Shown here: piece after piece, positions 10,931-23,400 of the stretch
How positions within the stretch are numbered: position 1 is the stretch's first letter
How the letters are laid out: every line of letters begins with the position of its first letter
Translations under genes and position numbers: made by a program
The notes under the pieces: generated by a model
Told to the model about the DNA's origin: nothing
The model's input: only the letters and a program-made list of their open reading frames with translations
Databases searched by the model: none
Origin: Plectrocnemia conspersa
Lineage: Eukaryota; Arthropoda; Insecta; Trichoptera; Polycentropodidae
Length of the DNA stretch: 64,000 nt
Direction of reading: 5' to 3'
NCBI GenBank assembly: GCA_009617715.1
Contig: VTFK01000243.1
Location: forward strand, 958,339-1,022,338

Positions 10931-12640
10931 TACTAAATATTTTTGCGTATGTTTCACAATTATGTATACTATATACAACAAGAGTTTTGATCAGATCTAC
11001 GAACCTGTATTATGTTTTAATAAAGGCATTTTTAATCACAATATCCGAATGCATACAATGCGTTTCCGCATACTTGAAGTCCATTTAAAGATTATTTCAA
11101 AGCGATTACATTCTTTCACTTAAAATTTGTATTAAATCGATACTTGAATATTTTCATTGCATGGTTTGTGTAATAAATTGTACAAACATAAATAATAATA
11201 GACTTAAATGTACGTACTATATATATTACATATAAAATGTTTTGTTCTTTGATTGAATCATCAATGATTGATTGCAATTTGTAGTATATATTTGTTGAAC
11301 AAGATATTCACACTGGTAATATAATGTAAAAACTTAAATGTAAAAGCTAAGTAATTAATTTTTGTAGAGAAAATTCACGTTAGAATTAAATCATATGTAG
11401 AAATACTCAGATTCAACAATTCTTAATCAAAACATTGTTAAAATTTGAAAATATAAGAATATAACACTTCTTCATCAAAAACCAAAACACTATTGGAAAA
11501 CAACAGTTATACATTATTAAATTAAAATACTTTTCCTTTTTTTGCTAAAAATTAAATTTGTACGAATATTTTTTAATGTTTATAACCGCTTCGTAAAAAA
11601 GGGTACGTCCGTGCTAGACGTTTAAAAATATGCTTGCTTTTTTGGATACTAAAGGTCAGGAGTATTTTAATAGAAAAAGTATACGATTTTCTCAACTACT
11701 CAAATCTGCCTTACCTTTGCTTTAGTTATCTCTAAATAACACTATAATCAAATAAGCAAAGCCGCTCCTCGTAGAAATCGTCAGATTATAAAAATATATG
11801 GGGGCTTTCCACTACGTTACGCCATAAAATTTGCCTGTCGGCGAACATCACGTTTTCTCAATAATTAAAAAAGGATTTTTACCTTTATCTTGTAAATAGC
11901 AACAGCTGTTATTGACAGCTTTCTCTCAGATTTAAGTATGAATACATGAGTCTGAAACTTATTTGTAAAGATAATTCATTTCATTTTTGGCGTAGCGTCA
12001 ACGCAATGGAGAACTTTTTATAAGTGTTACCTAAAGGGCGGTGTCGACAACCCATAACCTAAATATCTTAGGTATGCACTATAATTTTTTTTTAATGTTT
12101 AATATTGTTTATATAATGGTTATCATGATATATTGGGAAAATCTGTCAAGTCATGATGGTCAGATTAGTAATAAATAAAAAAAATCTCTATATAATTTAC
12201 AACACATTAATAAATTTAAAAAAGTAGGACTTTCTATATGTATATGCCTTTGCTTCTTTTGCTTCTAGTATCATATGTTTCTCTCACATTCAAAATTAGT
12301 AAAAGTTTGCTTTTTTAAGATTATTTTATATAATCATTACGCAAAAAAAGCAAAATGATATTTTTGTAAATTTCCACTTAAGACTTTCGATATAAAATCG
12401 TTATTCAATAAAAATGTTTAATTAAAATTGATTGGATTTAGTATTTCTGCTTTACTTCATTTATTGTTGAAAAACATAATTATTAATAATCATAATGAAT
12501 ATTATTTCTTCAAGCTTCAAGGATAAAAGCTCCGAGTTGAACAATATATAATTTTACTTTCAAACATTGTACGTAAGTACAGAAGCGAGAATTTTTCGTT
12601 CATTATCATTAAATAACAATTTAAAATTCGAAAGAAGTCT
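10931..12640. other. Mostly AT-rich intergenic DNA
   Basis: A more complex stretch at about 11,590-12,060 holds an imperfect inverted repeat: ctttccactacgtt...cgcc near 11,807 and, about 190 bp on, the complement of tccattgcgttgacgctacgcc near 11,990-12,017. This could be a worn MITE, but no target duplication was seen. The remainder is low-complexity. Confidence 0.4.
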
Positions 12641-13030
12641 CTTTCTCCAAATCTCAATGTTTATTCGCATTGTAAACGGGTTAAGTTATACTCAGGGGGC
12701 CCGCCCTTACGTTCGCAGAAGAAAATAATTACAAAAATTATTACGAGCCTGCCGAGAAATTCGCTGACAGATTTAATCACGACCTTTTCCTGAAAATTTC
12801 AATAGGAAAGAAGGGGGTGGTCGGGTGGCTCCGGAATCAAGAGTGTGCACTGGAGTGCTTACAGATGTAATTATTTTTGATATGGGGGACAAATAAATGT
12901 CCCATAACGAACCCCGCCCCGTGAACTTTTACAATGCCCACTTTTATTCAACGACTCCCACCCATAATGGCCTGTTCAAATCTTTTAATTAATAACCGAT
13001 TCCTTAGTAATAAGGGTACGTTGAGAGTGT
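12641..13030. promoter_or_regulatory. Large GC-rich island, strong enhancer candidate
   Basis: About 390 bp of high-complexity sequence between very AT-rich flanks, 2 kb downstream of the Sox21a stop. It includes GGGGGCCCGCCC-type strings, GACAGATTTAATCACG (homeodomain-like TAATC) near 12,767, a GGGGACAAATAAATGTCCC hairpin-like palindrome near 12,884 and CCCATAATGGCC near 12,961. No reading frame exceeds 60 codons. Confidence 0.4.
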
Positions 13031-14090
13031 CTTTTTTTTAAATAACTGAATTTTAGATCATGAAAACGGAGATTTGTTTGTGAGAACAATTATAACGAAT
13101 CAATGAAACATAAAAATATGCATTTAATATAAATCAATTCATAAGCTATATATATAATTGATTTATACAAGCAAAAAAATAAGCAATGAAACGTTATATT
13201 TTGTACATGTATATTATATAATAATTGTTTTCTATGTTCCTTAGAAAGGTAAGATGAAAAAAAATATGGTAGAATATCATAAATTAATTATGATGTAATA
13301 CTTACGGGTAAAATTTAAATATTAAAAATACTGTTATTTTTTACGTCATGAAATAAATGTTATGCATGCGTTAATTGATGTAACGCAGAAAAAACTTCTC
13401 GTTAATTGGATTATTACATTAAATCAAAATTATATTTATCGTTCAACTTGTCGGTTAGAATTAGTCGCAATTGGACTGTGTAAGTATGAGAAAAAAGCTA
13501 ATTATTAACTATTGTTAAATTTAATTGAAGCTTAAGCACTAGTTATTACACTTGAGAATTTATGCGTATGTAATTATTGTTAGTGAGAAACATAGCTGAA
13601 TTTTATTTTAACAAAGCTAATATAGATAGATAAATCTTATGTAGATAAATAAATACAAAACCAGGAAATTCCTAATAAAACGCATATGAGATTTATGACT
13701 CAATTAATAGTAAAAGTCACTTACTTTGTACCATATTTTATAAATTGACTTTCTAAATTTTTAATAAGAAAATTAAAACGGTAATTAGAAAAATATATTT
13801 GACCCTTTTTAATTTCTGTAGTTAATATATGTATGTACATAAGTCCAATTTATAGTTTAAGTAGTGATGTTTGTTGAAATGTTTAAAAAATCGTTAGTTA
13901 ACATTATAACTCGGCAATATGAATTAAATCAATATTGAGTCAAACGTTAATATCAATATATTTCGTTTGATTTTTTTTATTTATTCTATAATATTTGGAT
14001 ATTGTGTATTTGTTTACAGTAAAGTATTTTTATTTAAATTCACCCCTAATAATACGAAACATTTCTTGTAAAAATATATACAATCATACC
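13031..14090. other. AT-rich intergenic DNA, nothing recognised
   Basis: Simple A/T sequence without open frames or repeat ends. Confidence 0.55.
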
Positions 14091-14500
14091 TACGAATAAC
14101 TCTTTTCCACGGTGCGCTTTTTCTTTAACAATTTTCCGAATTAAATTTTTCGTTCGCTTCCGAAAGCACGCCAGGAGAGATCCTTTGTACCGTATAACAG
14201 GGGGTGGTAAAACTTTGCAAACATTGTTATAAAATGAATTTATTGTAGTATTTGTTCTGACGACGGTGCTGTGCCACCCCCGGCCACTCTTTTCAACTCT
14301 TTCTTCGCCGCTATTATATTATTTTGGTCCTTCCATATTTTATGCGCATTGTGGGCGCCGGGATCCAAGAGGCTCAACCACCCCCAAATCCCACCCCATG
14401 AACGCACAGCTCCGAAAAACCGAAAAGGGAACCCTTTGTTAATTTTCACTCTGGAATTTTTCGCAGCGTTGCCCTCGTAGCGCATATGAAATATGAATAA
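14091..14500. promoter_or_regulatory. GC-rich island just downstream of Sox21a
   Basis: High-complexity block with AAACATTGTTATAAA (Sox-like CATTGTT) near 14,220 and AACAATTTTCC near 14,127. Opposing 69- and 93-aa frames are unrecognisable. It is the island nearest to the 3' end of Sox21a, about 500 bp beyond the stop codon. It could be a distal 3' UTR segment or an enhancer. Confidence 0.35.
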
Positions 14501-14549
14501 ATTCATTATGTAATGTTTCAAGTAAATTTGAGAGATTCAATGAAAGTCA

Positions 14550-15034
14550 TTTTTATTTTTGATATTAAGAAATTATTTTATTTATATTTTATAACAAAAA
14601 CAAATTATTCAATAATACATATACATCATATAGTTTAATCGCTAATATAGGATATCGATTAGCTCCCATTCGATAACTTTATATTTATATACATTCGCAA
14701 TAAACGTTCAATAAACAAAATTCATAAATATACACCTCATATTTTTAAGAATATTTTTTAATATAACATACAGGCCATATCGCGCCATAAATATTTACAA
14801 GAATCACGACAAATTTGGTTATGACGATTATGACTAAAACATTATTACAATGACAAGAATGTTAACAATTGTGATGGCTTAATTATGTACATACAAATCA
14901 ACTCAAATCACAGGATAAAGTAAGCGTTTTTCGATCAGTCCGCATGCACAAAATAATAATTAACGGATGAGATCAGGTTATATAACTCACTTTGATTTAA
15001 CACTAGACACGTATTTTGAATTATTCTAAAGTCT
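14550..15034 (-). other. Sox21a: Probable Sox21a 3' UTR
   Basis: Minus-strand sequence after the stop codon. AATAAA hexamers read on the minus strand lie at 14,577-14,582 and 14,552-14,557 and would give a 3' UTR of about 450-480 nt. Moderately complex blocks at 14,780-14,990 include TTAACAATTGTGATGG, a Sox-like site on the DNA. Extent is inferred from signals only. Confidence 0.45.
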
Positions 15035-15745
15035 TTAGTATATGACGGATACTGGTCTCCTGAGTTGGTCCATGGGTCCGCCGTGATCTCTGGGCGGTGA
15101 AGATGTAGCTGGCATTGAGAATAACGGTGGTGGGAATGGTTTGCTTGGAGGGTATAGAGATGAATAGAATGAGCTAACGACTGCTGCGGCTGAAGCTCCT
15201 GGACTGGACGGTCCCGATGGCTCGTTCTGTTGTACTAGCTTCGAAAGATGGATCGGATCGAAGGCGGATCCGAAGTAATGCGGCATGTGCGAGTAGTTGA
15301 GTCCTTCGAGAGATGACACCGATGGCGGTCCGGCAAAGTATGGAGGCAGAGGAAATCCTGGGAAGCCTCCTGGTCCAGGTGGAGCCATGGACGCACCGCC
15401 CATACCGTTTCCGAGAGAGGTTTTTGGCTTCCTTCTCGGTCTGTACTTGTAGTCGGGATGTTCCTTCATGTGCATGGCGCGCAGTCTTTTGGCCTCGTCG
15501 ATAAAGGGTCTCTTCTGCATCTCGGAAAGTAGCTTCCACTCGGCTCCCAGACGCTTCGAAATCTCAGAGTTGTGCATTTTTGGATTGTCCTTGGCGATCT
15601 GGCGGCGTTGGAGTCTCGACCAAACCATGAAAGCGTTCATGGGTCTCTTGATGTGTCCTTCCGGTTGCGGTGAAGTAGAAGGCCTGGTTTGTTCGGTGTT
15701 GGGGTTGAATCCGAACGGATAACCATGATGTCCCATCACAGACAT
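15035..15745 (-). CDS. Sox21a: SoxB HMG-box transcription factor, Sox21a type
   Basis: Complete 236-residue, intronless frame. Residues 31-108 form a full SOX HMG box: it opens [12 protein letters not shown], carries the family's [11 protein letters not shown] segment and ends in the basic tail [10 protein letters not shown], which overlaps a nuclear localisation signal. The sub-type call rests on [20 protein letters not shown], which I recognise as insect Sox21a rather than Dichaete or Sox21b (usually SRGQRRK...). Outside the box are a short N-terminus, a Gly/Pro-rich stretch (about 115-140), a segment around [13 protein letters not shown] (about 146-158), a Ser/Pro/Ala tract (about 178-195) and the terminus LRRPVSVIY. 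It should bind ACAATGG-like DNA in the minor groove and regulate transcription. In Drosophila, Sox21a acts in intestinal stem-cell differentiation and lies in the SoxB cluster. The start at 15,745 is the first ATG of the frame and has the family-like N-terminus. No damage is seen. The Drosophila protein is longer. Confidence 0.93.
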   Translation of the reverse strand: MSVMGHHGYPFGFNPNTEQTRPSTSPQPEGHIKRPMNAFMVWSRLQRRQIAKDNPKMHNSEISKRLGAEWKLLSEMQKRPFIDEAKRLRAMHMKEHPDYKYRPRRKPKTSLGNGMGGASMAPPGPGGFPGFPLPPYFAGPPSVSSLEGLNYSHMPHYFGSAFDPIHLSKLVQQNEPSGPSSPGASAAAVVSSFYSSLYPPSKPFPPPLFSMPATSSPPRDHGGPMDQLRRPVSVIY

Positions 15746-15890
15746 GATTGAAATATTTTCGAAAGTTGACGAAAGTTAAATAAATCGCGCGTCGACTTCT
15801 GAACAAGAACTACGAGAGGATAGAACACGCTCGCTCGAGGTCTTGAGCGCGACTGTTGCTGCGAGTCAGCGCTTCGTCATCGGGTGGACG
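15746..15890 (-). promoter_or_regulatory. Sox21a 5' leader / core promoter region
   Basis: GC- and CpG-rich sequence immediately upstream of the Sox21a ATG on the minus strand, with no intron signals needed to reach the ATG. No convincing TATA box is visible. ACAGTCG near 15,850 is only a weak initiator match. The transcription start is not determinable by eye. Confidence 0.4.
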
Positions 15891-16130
15891 AAAAACGAAA
15901 GGCGGAGCCTCTAAAAGCTTCGACCAATCGGATGGCAACCCACCCCAACCACGCTCTTCGTGCGACTGTGTTGTACGAACCCCGTCTCTTTCTAGCGCAT
16001 TACTTCTTGCGTTTTTTGTTTCTTTTTTGCGTGGCCATGCCGCTTCGTATTTACCGCATTTACCGATAGTTTCGGGAAGTACGCGGGTATTTTATGGCGG
16101 CGATTATAGGGGATTAAGCTATTAAGTTTT
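15891..16130 (-). promoter_or_regulatory. Sox21a proximal upstream region
   Basis: An extended GC-rich block before the sequence becomes AT-rich. A CCAAT box (plus-strand orientation) lies at 15,924-15,928, about 180 bp from the ATG. TTATGGCGGCG at about 16,092-16,102 contains a YY1/Pho core, which fits Polycomb-type control of SoxB genes but is only one site. The 61-89 aa plus-strand frames here do not resemble proteins. Confidence 0.4.
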
Positions 16131-16550
16131 TCGAGAAAAAGTGAACACAAAATGCACCAAAGACCTTGACTACAGTTAGCGGTCCCATTGCAAATCATAA
16201 ATCATTAGCATAATTCCCATAAAACATGTAAAAATAGCTGTGGTATTGAATAAATATCCATTAAATAGTTAATATAAATCAATGCAATGCATGCAAATTA
16301 AATATAGAAGCAATTGAATACCAACCCTCTCAGCTTAATCATATATAAACTGGTTAAGTTGTATAAGGGTGGATATATACATATTTATTTAACATCAGAA
16401 ATGCTACAACCATGCCATCTACTGAGCAATAATGTAATTTTTAAAATCATCAATATATTATATACTGTAAAAATATTTGTGTTATGCCTAAAATTAAAAT
16501 AAAATAATCAGTCTAAATATAAGTTTTGCTCAATGTGTAATAGTTATTTA
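16131..16550. other. AT-rich intergenic DNA, nothing recognised
   Basis: Rapid fall in GC after the promoter region. No frame or repeat end was seen. Confidence 0.5.
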
Positions 16551-16554
16551 ATTG

Positions 16555-17230
16555 TATACAATTTTTTTAGTTGATTGTACAGCTTACACATAAAAATTTA
16601 ACACATCAGTAGATAAATGTATTTTATGTCAAAATATAATTTTCTCTAGTTCTTATTAAATTTGTGAAAATAGAATAAGAAGTGTAATTATCATCATAAA
16701 TTTAAAATTTTTTAATTAGCTGTAATTTTCTTTTAAGAAATTATCGATAAGATTTTAATTATTTTCTATACAAATCACTAATTTATTATGCAAAGATTCC
16801 TGCCGTTTGTCAATACCGAGCAATATTTATTAGTTGGTTGTATAATTTATATACGAAAATTTATTACATAAGTAGATTTTTCTGGATTAATTAATTAATA
16901 TTACAAAAATTCGTCCGTGGAATAATTTTTTTTTTTTTTATAAAATATGATTAAAACATAATATTCTCTACTTCTTATGTACTATGTAAAAATAAAATGA
17001 AAAGTGCGATTATTATTGTAAATTTTACGAGATTTGATTACACGCGTTGAGATTTTTTAATAATCTTTAAAGAAATTATCGAGAATGTATTGATAGCGAA
17101 TATGTTGATCCTTTTATTCATTAATCACTATTTTTTATGCAAAGAATGCAGCAGTATGTCAACATAGTTGTACAGCTTATGTATTAAAAAAAATATTTTT
17201 TGGATTTACCAAATTATTATTACAAAATAA
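16555..17230 (+). repeat. Degraded tandem repeat, unit about 320-345 bp
   Basis: The same order of landmarks recurs: ttgtacagctta/ttgtataattta; ttctctagttcttat at 16,641 versus ttctctacttcttat at 16,963; gaaattatcga at about 16,737 versus 17,071; and ttatgcaaagat...tgtcaa at about 16,786 versus ttatgcaaagaa...tgtcaa at about 17,135. A third partial unit begins with ttgtacagctta near 17,167. The copies are diverged and carry indels, so this is an old local duplication or satellite remnant. Confidence 0.6.
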
Positions 17231-18240
17231 ATAATAATTGAATAGTTGATTAATTTTATTCATTTCATCTAACCTATAATTTAACTAATTTTACATATTT
17301 TATATAATATATATCTTTTTTTTTTACATCACTGGTGTTAAAACGATTATCATATTTGATAAATATATTTTTTTGCTTGTCGGTTTAAAATGATACTCGA
17401 GTGAAATTTTTATTACTTTAATTTTTATCAAAACGTGCAAATCTCCTAGTATTTTTTATTTATTGATGGCATTTTTAAAGCCCCTGTTGCAGTTATATGA
17501 TTAATAGTTATGGTTAAATCTTTATAAATAATATACGTAATGATGTTTTTACCCGGATTTTTAATAGTATTTAAGACTTGAATTATATTTAATAGACAAA
17601 ATTGTTATAATTGATTAAACGTGTTAAAATTAATTCGCTGCTTAAATTTGATAATTGAATATCAATATACATTTCAACAAACTGTGCACCCAAATGTTAT
17701 TGCAGTAAAAATCAATTGTTTAGATGTGTCTAATACTGTTGATTAAATATTTATGCTATATGATAATTATCTATAATTATAAAATAGCTAAAACATAAAA
17801 TCACATATTTATGATTTAATTTATAAATAGTAAATATACATTATTATAACACAATATGATAAAAATGCCATGAAACGAAATATATCGAATAATACAGCGT
17901 TGTGATGTTGACCCATTCACCCCTAACACTCGGTAAAGTCAATACACTCCATACACATATGAATAGGTATATATATATATATATATAGGTACATACGCAA
18001 TAACTCATAGCATACATCTATAAAAATCATATTTATTAATAAATCAATATTAAGAATTGCTACAATTCAATATTTGTCGTACCCAATGATTATTAATAAG
18101 CTATTGTGCTTAAATTTACATCAATTTTCAATGATAAATTATATAATACATTAAATAAAACAATTTAATATTATACACATTCATTGTATTCGCTATGTAA
18201 CAATAACGTTATTCGATCCTATTTGTATTTCAACAATAAT
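17231..18240. other. AT-rich intergenic DNA with a TA microsatellite
   Basis: Low-complexity throughout. An uninterrupted (TA)n tract occupies about 17,969-17,987. No coding signal. Confidence 0.55.
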
Positions 18241-18840
18241 TATCTGAGGCTTTGTTTAGAAATTGAAAGCAATAGATAAGATTGTAGGGCGTCCCTGATT
18301 ATTCTCTGTTCCTAGGTAATTTTTATGGCTCCTTTGGCGCGCTCTCACCGTTCCAAGAAAGCAAAAGTAATAAACCGTCGTAACTGTAAAATAATGGACT
18401 TTTTCTGCTATGTTAAAAACATTACCGCAATATAATCGCCTTTGAAGGGACAAGGGATGAAAGCAAAAAAATCGGCGACAATAACGGCGCAGACTTTTGA
18501 AAGTGAAACAATGCATCGGTACCGTAATAAAGTAATAAATTAAAAATTTTCTTTTACTGGCGTATTTTTTCTATATATTTTTTTTGACGTTTGAGAAACG
18601 ATCTTAAATAAGAAACGATATTAAACTGTTATATAAATAATTATCGCGCCTGCAGCGTTAATTTGATTATTGTGGACGTTGAAAGGCAAACTGGTTTACA
18701 TTTAACTAACGAAAACGCGTAGCTGACACTCAGTTACCTGACCAAACGCAAAGCGGGAGATCAATTCGGTTATAATTGGATGCTCTCTAACTCTGTGGAA
18801 ATGTCAACGTTCATTAAATATGATACAAGGGTTGGTGCTT
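18241..18840. promoter_or_regulatory. Two adjacent islands upstream of Sox21a
   Basis: Blocks at 18,241-18,520 and 18,590-18,840 with intervening AT-rich DNA, about 2.5-3 kb upstream of the Sox21a start. CTTTGAAG (TCF/LEF- or Sox-like) lies at 18,440-18,447, with CGACAATAACGG near 18,475 and CAACGTTCATTAA near 18,804. An 86-aa minus frame is unrecognisable. Confidence 0.35.
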
Positions 18841-20440
18841 ACGATAAAATAAATTAAAGTGTAAATTAATTAAAAATTAAATTACCGCTAATAAATATGT
18901 ACAAATTTTAATTATATACACCCAATAATTTTCATATAAAAAAAATATTTTGGTCTAAAAACATCACTGTATTTATTATTTTGGTCTAAAAAAATAAAAA
19001 ATGCTTAATTATATGTATATAATCTGTAATATTATAATATACAACAAAAAGTATAGTATAAAAATTTCACTGGCATTTTGCTGTTTTTAATCATACACAT
19101 GATAATTAAAAAAAATTAAATTTTCCCAATGACAAATGTTCTATTTTTGAAGACCGTACTTTTTAACACCCTTAACTTCTAATGTTTATTTATTTATTTA
19201 TTTATTAAAATTATAACCATCGTGACCTGACAGGAATATAAAATAACAAATTAAAGCAAGGGTTTTAATAGATTGGGAGCACCTATAATTTTATCGACAA
19301 ACTTCTAATAAGAATCTTACGCGAATTTTAAAACGATTATTTTTTAAGCGAACCTAAAACAATTCAAAAATAGTATTGTTTTTTTCTTGATTTGATACTT
19401 TGCATATATCAGAAATTTTCTGTTGTGTAAAATCATTTTGCAATACACCCAATTGAAATTCTCAATTTCATACGTCGACTGATAAAAATACACGAATTTG
19501 ACAATGGTTTTAGCTAATCTATAATCATTATTTTCACATTTAATCATTTAACATGCGGATGTTTTTTTTTCAAAGTGATCCACAAAAATCATATTTTTTT
19601 ATAGGAAATTATAATAGTAAATAATTATATATAAATAGGAAAATTTTTTTTTTTTTTAATTTATAGTTTTTGCAAAATTTATGTTTTAAAATTACATAGC
19701 GGGTATTTTTTGCATTGTTCCAAAAAAAATGTGAATATTATTTTTACCGTTTCTGAAAATTCGCAAACAATAATTAAAATACAATATTGATATATCAAAT
19801 CCGAAAATTATAAACTGTAAAGCAAAAATATTAGATCTTTTATTAAAATTATTCAATATTGTCTTTCAAATAAGAAATACAAATAAGTCTTTTTTTGAAG
19901 CTTGGATTTTTATAATATTGTAATAAATTTCCGAGAAGTCTTTAATTTACATGTTCTAATAAAATATCAAAAATTGTATTATCAAGTGGTTATGAGCTTT
20001 GGAGCTAAATTCTTATAAGATTCAAGTATAATACGAATTCATTATGTTCTAATTTATAGTAATATTTATAATAATACAAGTATACGCTTGAATGTCAATT
20101 GCCATCAATATAAATATAAAACTGTGGTCCCTAAAATCTAAATTAATTGGAAATGGAAAAGTAAATTGAAATTTTAAAGATCAATTCAAATCTCTTGATT
20201 ATTGCATATTTCAATTCAATAATATTGTTTATTTTAGCACAAGTAGGTTAAGAAATTATAATATTTATATACATAATGTATTTTTAATTGAAGAGGAGTA
20301 TGCATTGAATTTTTAAATCACTGTTTTTAAATATATTATTTTCACTATATTTTAAGATAAATATCTTATCGCTTGATAATATATTTTAATAATAATTTAA
20401 AATATCCTTAATTTTCATCATCGATATAAGTTCACCCCTA
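18841..20440. other. AT-rich intergenic DNA with TTTA simple repeat
   Basis: A (TTTA)n tract lies at about 19,185-19,206. Otherwise long A/T-rich sequence with no recognisable gene. Confidence 0.55.
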
Positions 20441-21240
20441 GAGAGCGTCAGTTAAACCCAACGGTTAAAGGATTAAGTATTGCACGAGAGAGTTATTCGC
20501 TTCGCTGCCATTATATCTACCAATTTAACGCGAGGGTTAATGTCATATTTGCGTTTTAGAAATTAGGCACTAATTACAGAATTCAACAAAGCACCCGTAA
20601 CCATTTGCAAGACATTTAGTTTATATTTAAAATAAATTAAAACATATTTTACTTTTGATCTTACGAAATACATTTTTATATTTATTTTTAAAAGGACTTA
20701 ATCCTTATTTATGAAATCTAATTTATTCGTCGGGCTGTGTAGAAGGACCCTACGAACCACATATAAAACGATCTGTTATGCGCGCTCATTTTATAAAACA
20801 TTTTAAAGACCGGTTTTCAAATCGACATAAATACCAGTAAAACCCACCTCATAAGCATTATTCGGTCCTTTACCGGATTAATTTTTAATGTTTACTTTTC
20901 GTTGTGTTTCTCAAAGGATCTAATGCGTGTGTGTTTTTTTAATTTTAATGCGTCCCTTAGAGGTTTACTCTCCTGTGTGCAAAACAATGAGACTCCCGAT
21001 AACAATGACTCGTCATCTCATTCCTCGCCATTTCCGCGTATGGCATTTTAATTTATTATCATACGTGTAGGATGGAGGGTGGCAAACAGTGGTAGGTGGA
21101 ATTGAACTGATGAAACAGGAGAAAAAGAGGGTGGATTGGGACCGGCTCGTGTCTCAGAGGTCTGTACCATCTCGTGACAGGAAGTTTCAGAATATAGCTA
21201 CTGAACCGGGGCTTGTTCAGGGGTAGCGGCGAGAATCATT
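20441..21240. promoter_or_regulatory. Cluster of three islands
   Basis: Higher-complexity blocks at about 20,441-20,610, 20,735-20,890 and 20,980-21,240, with CATAAGCATTATTCGG, GGTTAATGTCATATTTGCG and GTATGGCATTTTAATTTATTATC. No frame over 60 codons. Probable enhancer cluster by position and composition. Confidence 0.3.
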
Positions 21241-22480
21241 TTATAATTAAAATAATTTTTAAATTATACGTATTTAGTTGATATTGATACTATAGTGAAG
21301 TAAAGAACAAAAACTAAGTTTAAATTAACCGTTTAAGTGGCAATCAATCATGTTTAGGTATGTAGTTTTTTTTTTCTTTATAAATTAATGTAAAACATTA
21401 TTCACTGTATTTAACAATTTCTCAATCATATTAAAATATTATACTAAACCATTTTGTTGGTTAAAATTGCTTCGGTTATTCAATCTATTGGTGATCTTCT
21501 AAAATAAAGTTGTATTAGAACTTTTGCTCATTTGCTAATTGAAAATTAAATCATTTTAATTCAGATTTAGATCCAGTTCTTTTGTCATTTCTAATATCAT
21601 TATCAACTTCTTTGGTTTGCAAATTATTCACAAGAAACTAAGGAGTGGGATTATTCTACACGTTATTTATAGTAGATGCTAAAATATTACTCCATGCATC
21701 ACCAATATTTTAAAGTTTTATAAATGTAATATTCTTTCCATAATTGCGTTGACGATTCGAAATTATGTATATGAAAAACTTTGTCTAAATGTGGTCCATA
21801 TTTTTATATATATGTTTAATATTATATGTATAACATTATTTTCAAATTTTCATTATAGTCATATGGCAGATTGGCAACTAACAATAAAATAATAAATGCT
21901 AAATTATCAAATTTAGAATATTTTTCTACCTCTTCCTTAAAATGCCGAAACCTGTCTTAAAAAATTAATTAGTCATCAATGTTCTACAATTAGATTTTCA
22001 TGTTTCAATATTATAAAAACAGATTTTTGATGCTACAAATAGAAGTAAAAAACAAATATAAATGCTAATTCATTCTTACTAAAGTTCCTATAAATAATAA
22101 TAAAATATGAAATATTTATCTTTCCTCTTCAAATATTTTTTTACACACTATGATTACATACTATATAACTCTGTTTTCATTAGAATTAACTGTTCATGAA
22201 ATATTACCATTGAAAAAATACATCCTGTAGAAATACTGCTATATGATTAGAATATTCATAACTTTGAATCTGAAGAAACTCTAAAAAGCAATGTTATTCA
22301 TATGTATTATGAAAAAACAAATTATGTAACTGTTTGTGTTTTACATGTTTACATTTACATAATTTTGCAATAAATAGGTAGAACTTTTTCATTTCTGTAT
22401 GAACTTATTCACGAAAACTTGTTTACAAAAAAAAAATATTTTACCTAATAAAACCAAAATTAATTAATATTTTTACACCC
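21241..22480. other. AT-rich intergenic DNA
   Basis: Mostly low-complexity. About 21,560-21,760 is somewhat more complex, but all frames are broken and nothing is recognisable. Confidence 0.5.
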
Positions 22481-22925
22481 ATTCATATACTACTATGGCT
22501 GCGCCCCGCCGCGTAATAATTGCGTTTCACTAATAGGAAAATACAATAAAGAAGTAATTAAGATAATTTACGGCGCTTTGTTTCGCTTCGCACACGTACA
22601 TACACATTCACTGCTTTGTATAAGGCATCTTTCCGCGTTGTAAAGTTTGTCACCCCTTTTCGCGCCGGGTGGCTTTCGACTCCCCCTTTCGTCATATAAG
22701 TGGGTGGCCGTTAATGGGCAAAAGTGCGCTTGCGTGCCACACAGCATAAAAATAATAGGCTGCGATGGCGAATAAAACCGAAAAAAAAGGTACACGAGGT
22801 GAAATGTCAAGGGAAATTTGAATAAATTAAAATAGGAAGTAGTGAATGGGAACTACCATTACTTTTGTTCGTGCAACCACGCACGCCCTTATAGTACATA
22901 TGTGCGACAGCTAGCTTTTGGTTTT
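22481..22925. promoter_or_regulatory. GC-rich island, candidate regulatory element
   Basis: Contains CGCCCCGCCGCG, a cluster of CpGs around 22,655-22,740 and GCGATGGCG (Pho-like) near 22,761. The 80-aa minus frame looks incidental. Confidence 0.3.
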
Positions 22926-23124
22926 GTATCGGTTAAAATATTATTGTATTATTTGCTTTATTATTTAAATAATAATTTTAACACTTTAATTTAATTTAAA
23001 GTTTCTAAAATATTTTAAGAAATATTTAAAATATCATATAGACTTCAAATTAATTTTTAAACTTAAAAATAAAGCATTAATTAAAGAGATGTTCTTTAAA
23101 TATAAATAATATTTAGGTCAAAAT
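22926..23124. other. AT-rich spacer, nothing recognised
   Basis: Low-complexity A/T sequence. Confidence 0.5.
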
Positions 23125-23240
23125 AGTGCAGTTCGTAAAATCTAACCTGTTAATCTAGAGGCCACGGGCTCAAGTCCCCATAGCAGACTCGAATTATTAT
23201 TTATAAAAAAATGAGCTATCATTAGAAAAGCAGAACCAAC
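23125..23240 (+). repeat. tRNA-like SINE fragment (head)
   Basis: The segment taacctgttaatctagaggc followed by ccacgggctcaagtcccc parallels taactgttgacctaaaagacatgggctc at 63,175-63,205. It contains a pol III B-box-like GGCTCAAGTCC. It matches only the tRNA-like head of the family. The AT-rich tail diverges. Confidence 0.5.
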
Positions 23241-23314
23241 TGGAAAGTGGCATCAATTGATTATAAGTTATATTATACTTTTTTATTTAAGTAAGTTGGT
23301 TAATGCTTACTTAA

Positions 23315-23400
23315 ATAAGTATTCATTATGCTTGATTGACTGACCCAGTTGGTATTGATACATTTCTTGTAAGCTATAATGAAAATAGAAAAAAATACAT
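23315..23400 (+). pseudogene. Non-LTR RT fragment, family 2, second copy
   Basis: Starting at tattcattatgcttgattgac (23,318) the sequence parallels the fragment at 8,228-8,275. One frame reads LTDPVGIDTFLVSYNENRKK, the usual region between RT motifs A and B in Jockey/CR1 elements. Only about 90 bp survive. Confidence 0.55.

Noticed and set aside
15174..15806. Frames of 63-121 aa overlapping Sox21a in other phases and on the other strand
   Set aside because: They are shadows of the GC-rich Sox21a coding sequence. The HMG box is only in the 15,745-15,035 frame.
23150..23200. Possible tRNA gene from B-box-like string
   Set aside because: No full cloverleaf, acceptor stem or clear A box. The similarity to the 63.2-kb copy makes a SINE fragment more likely.
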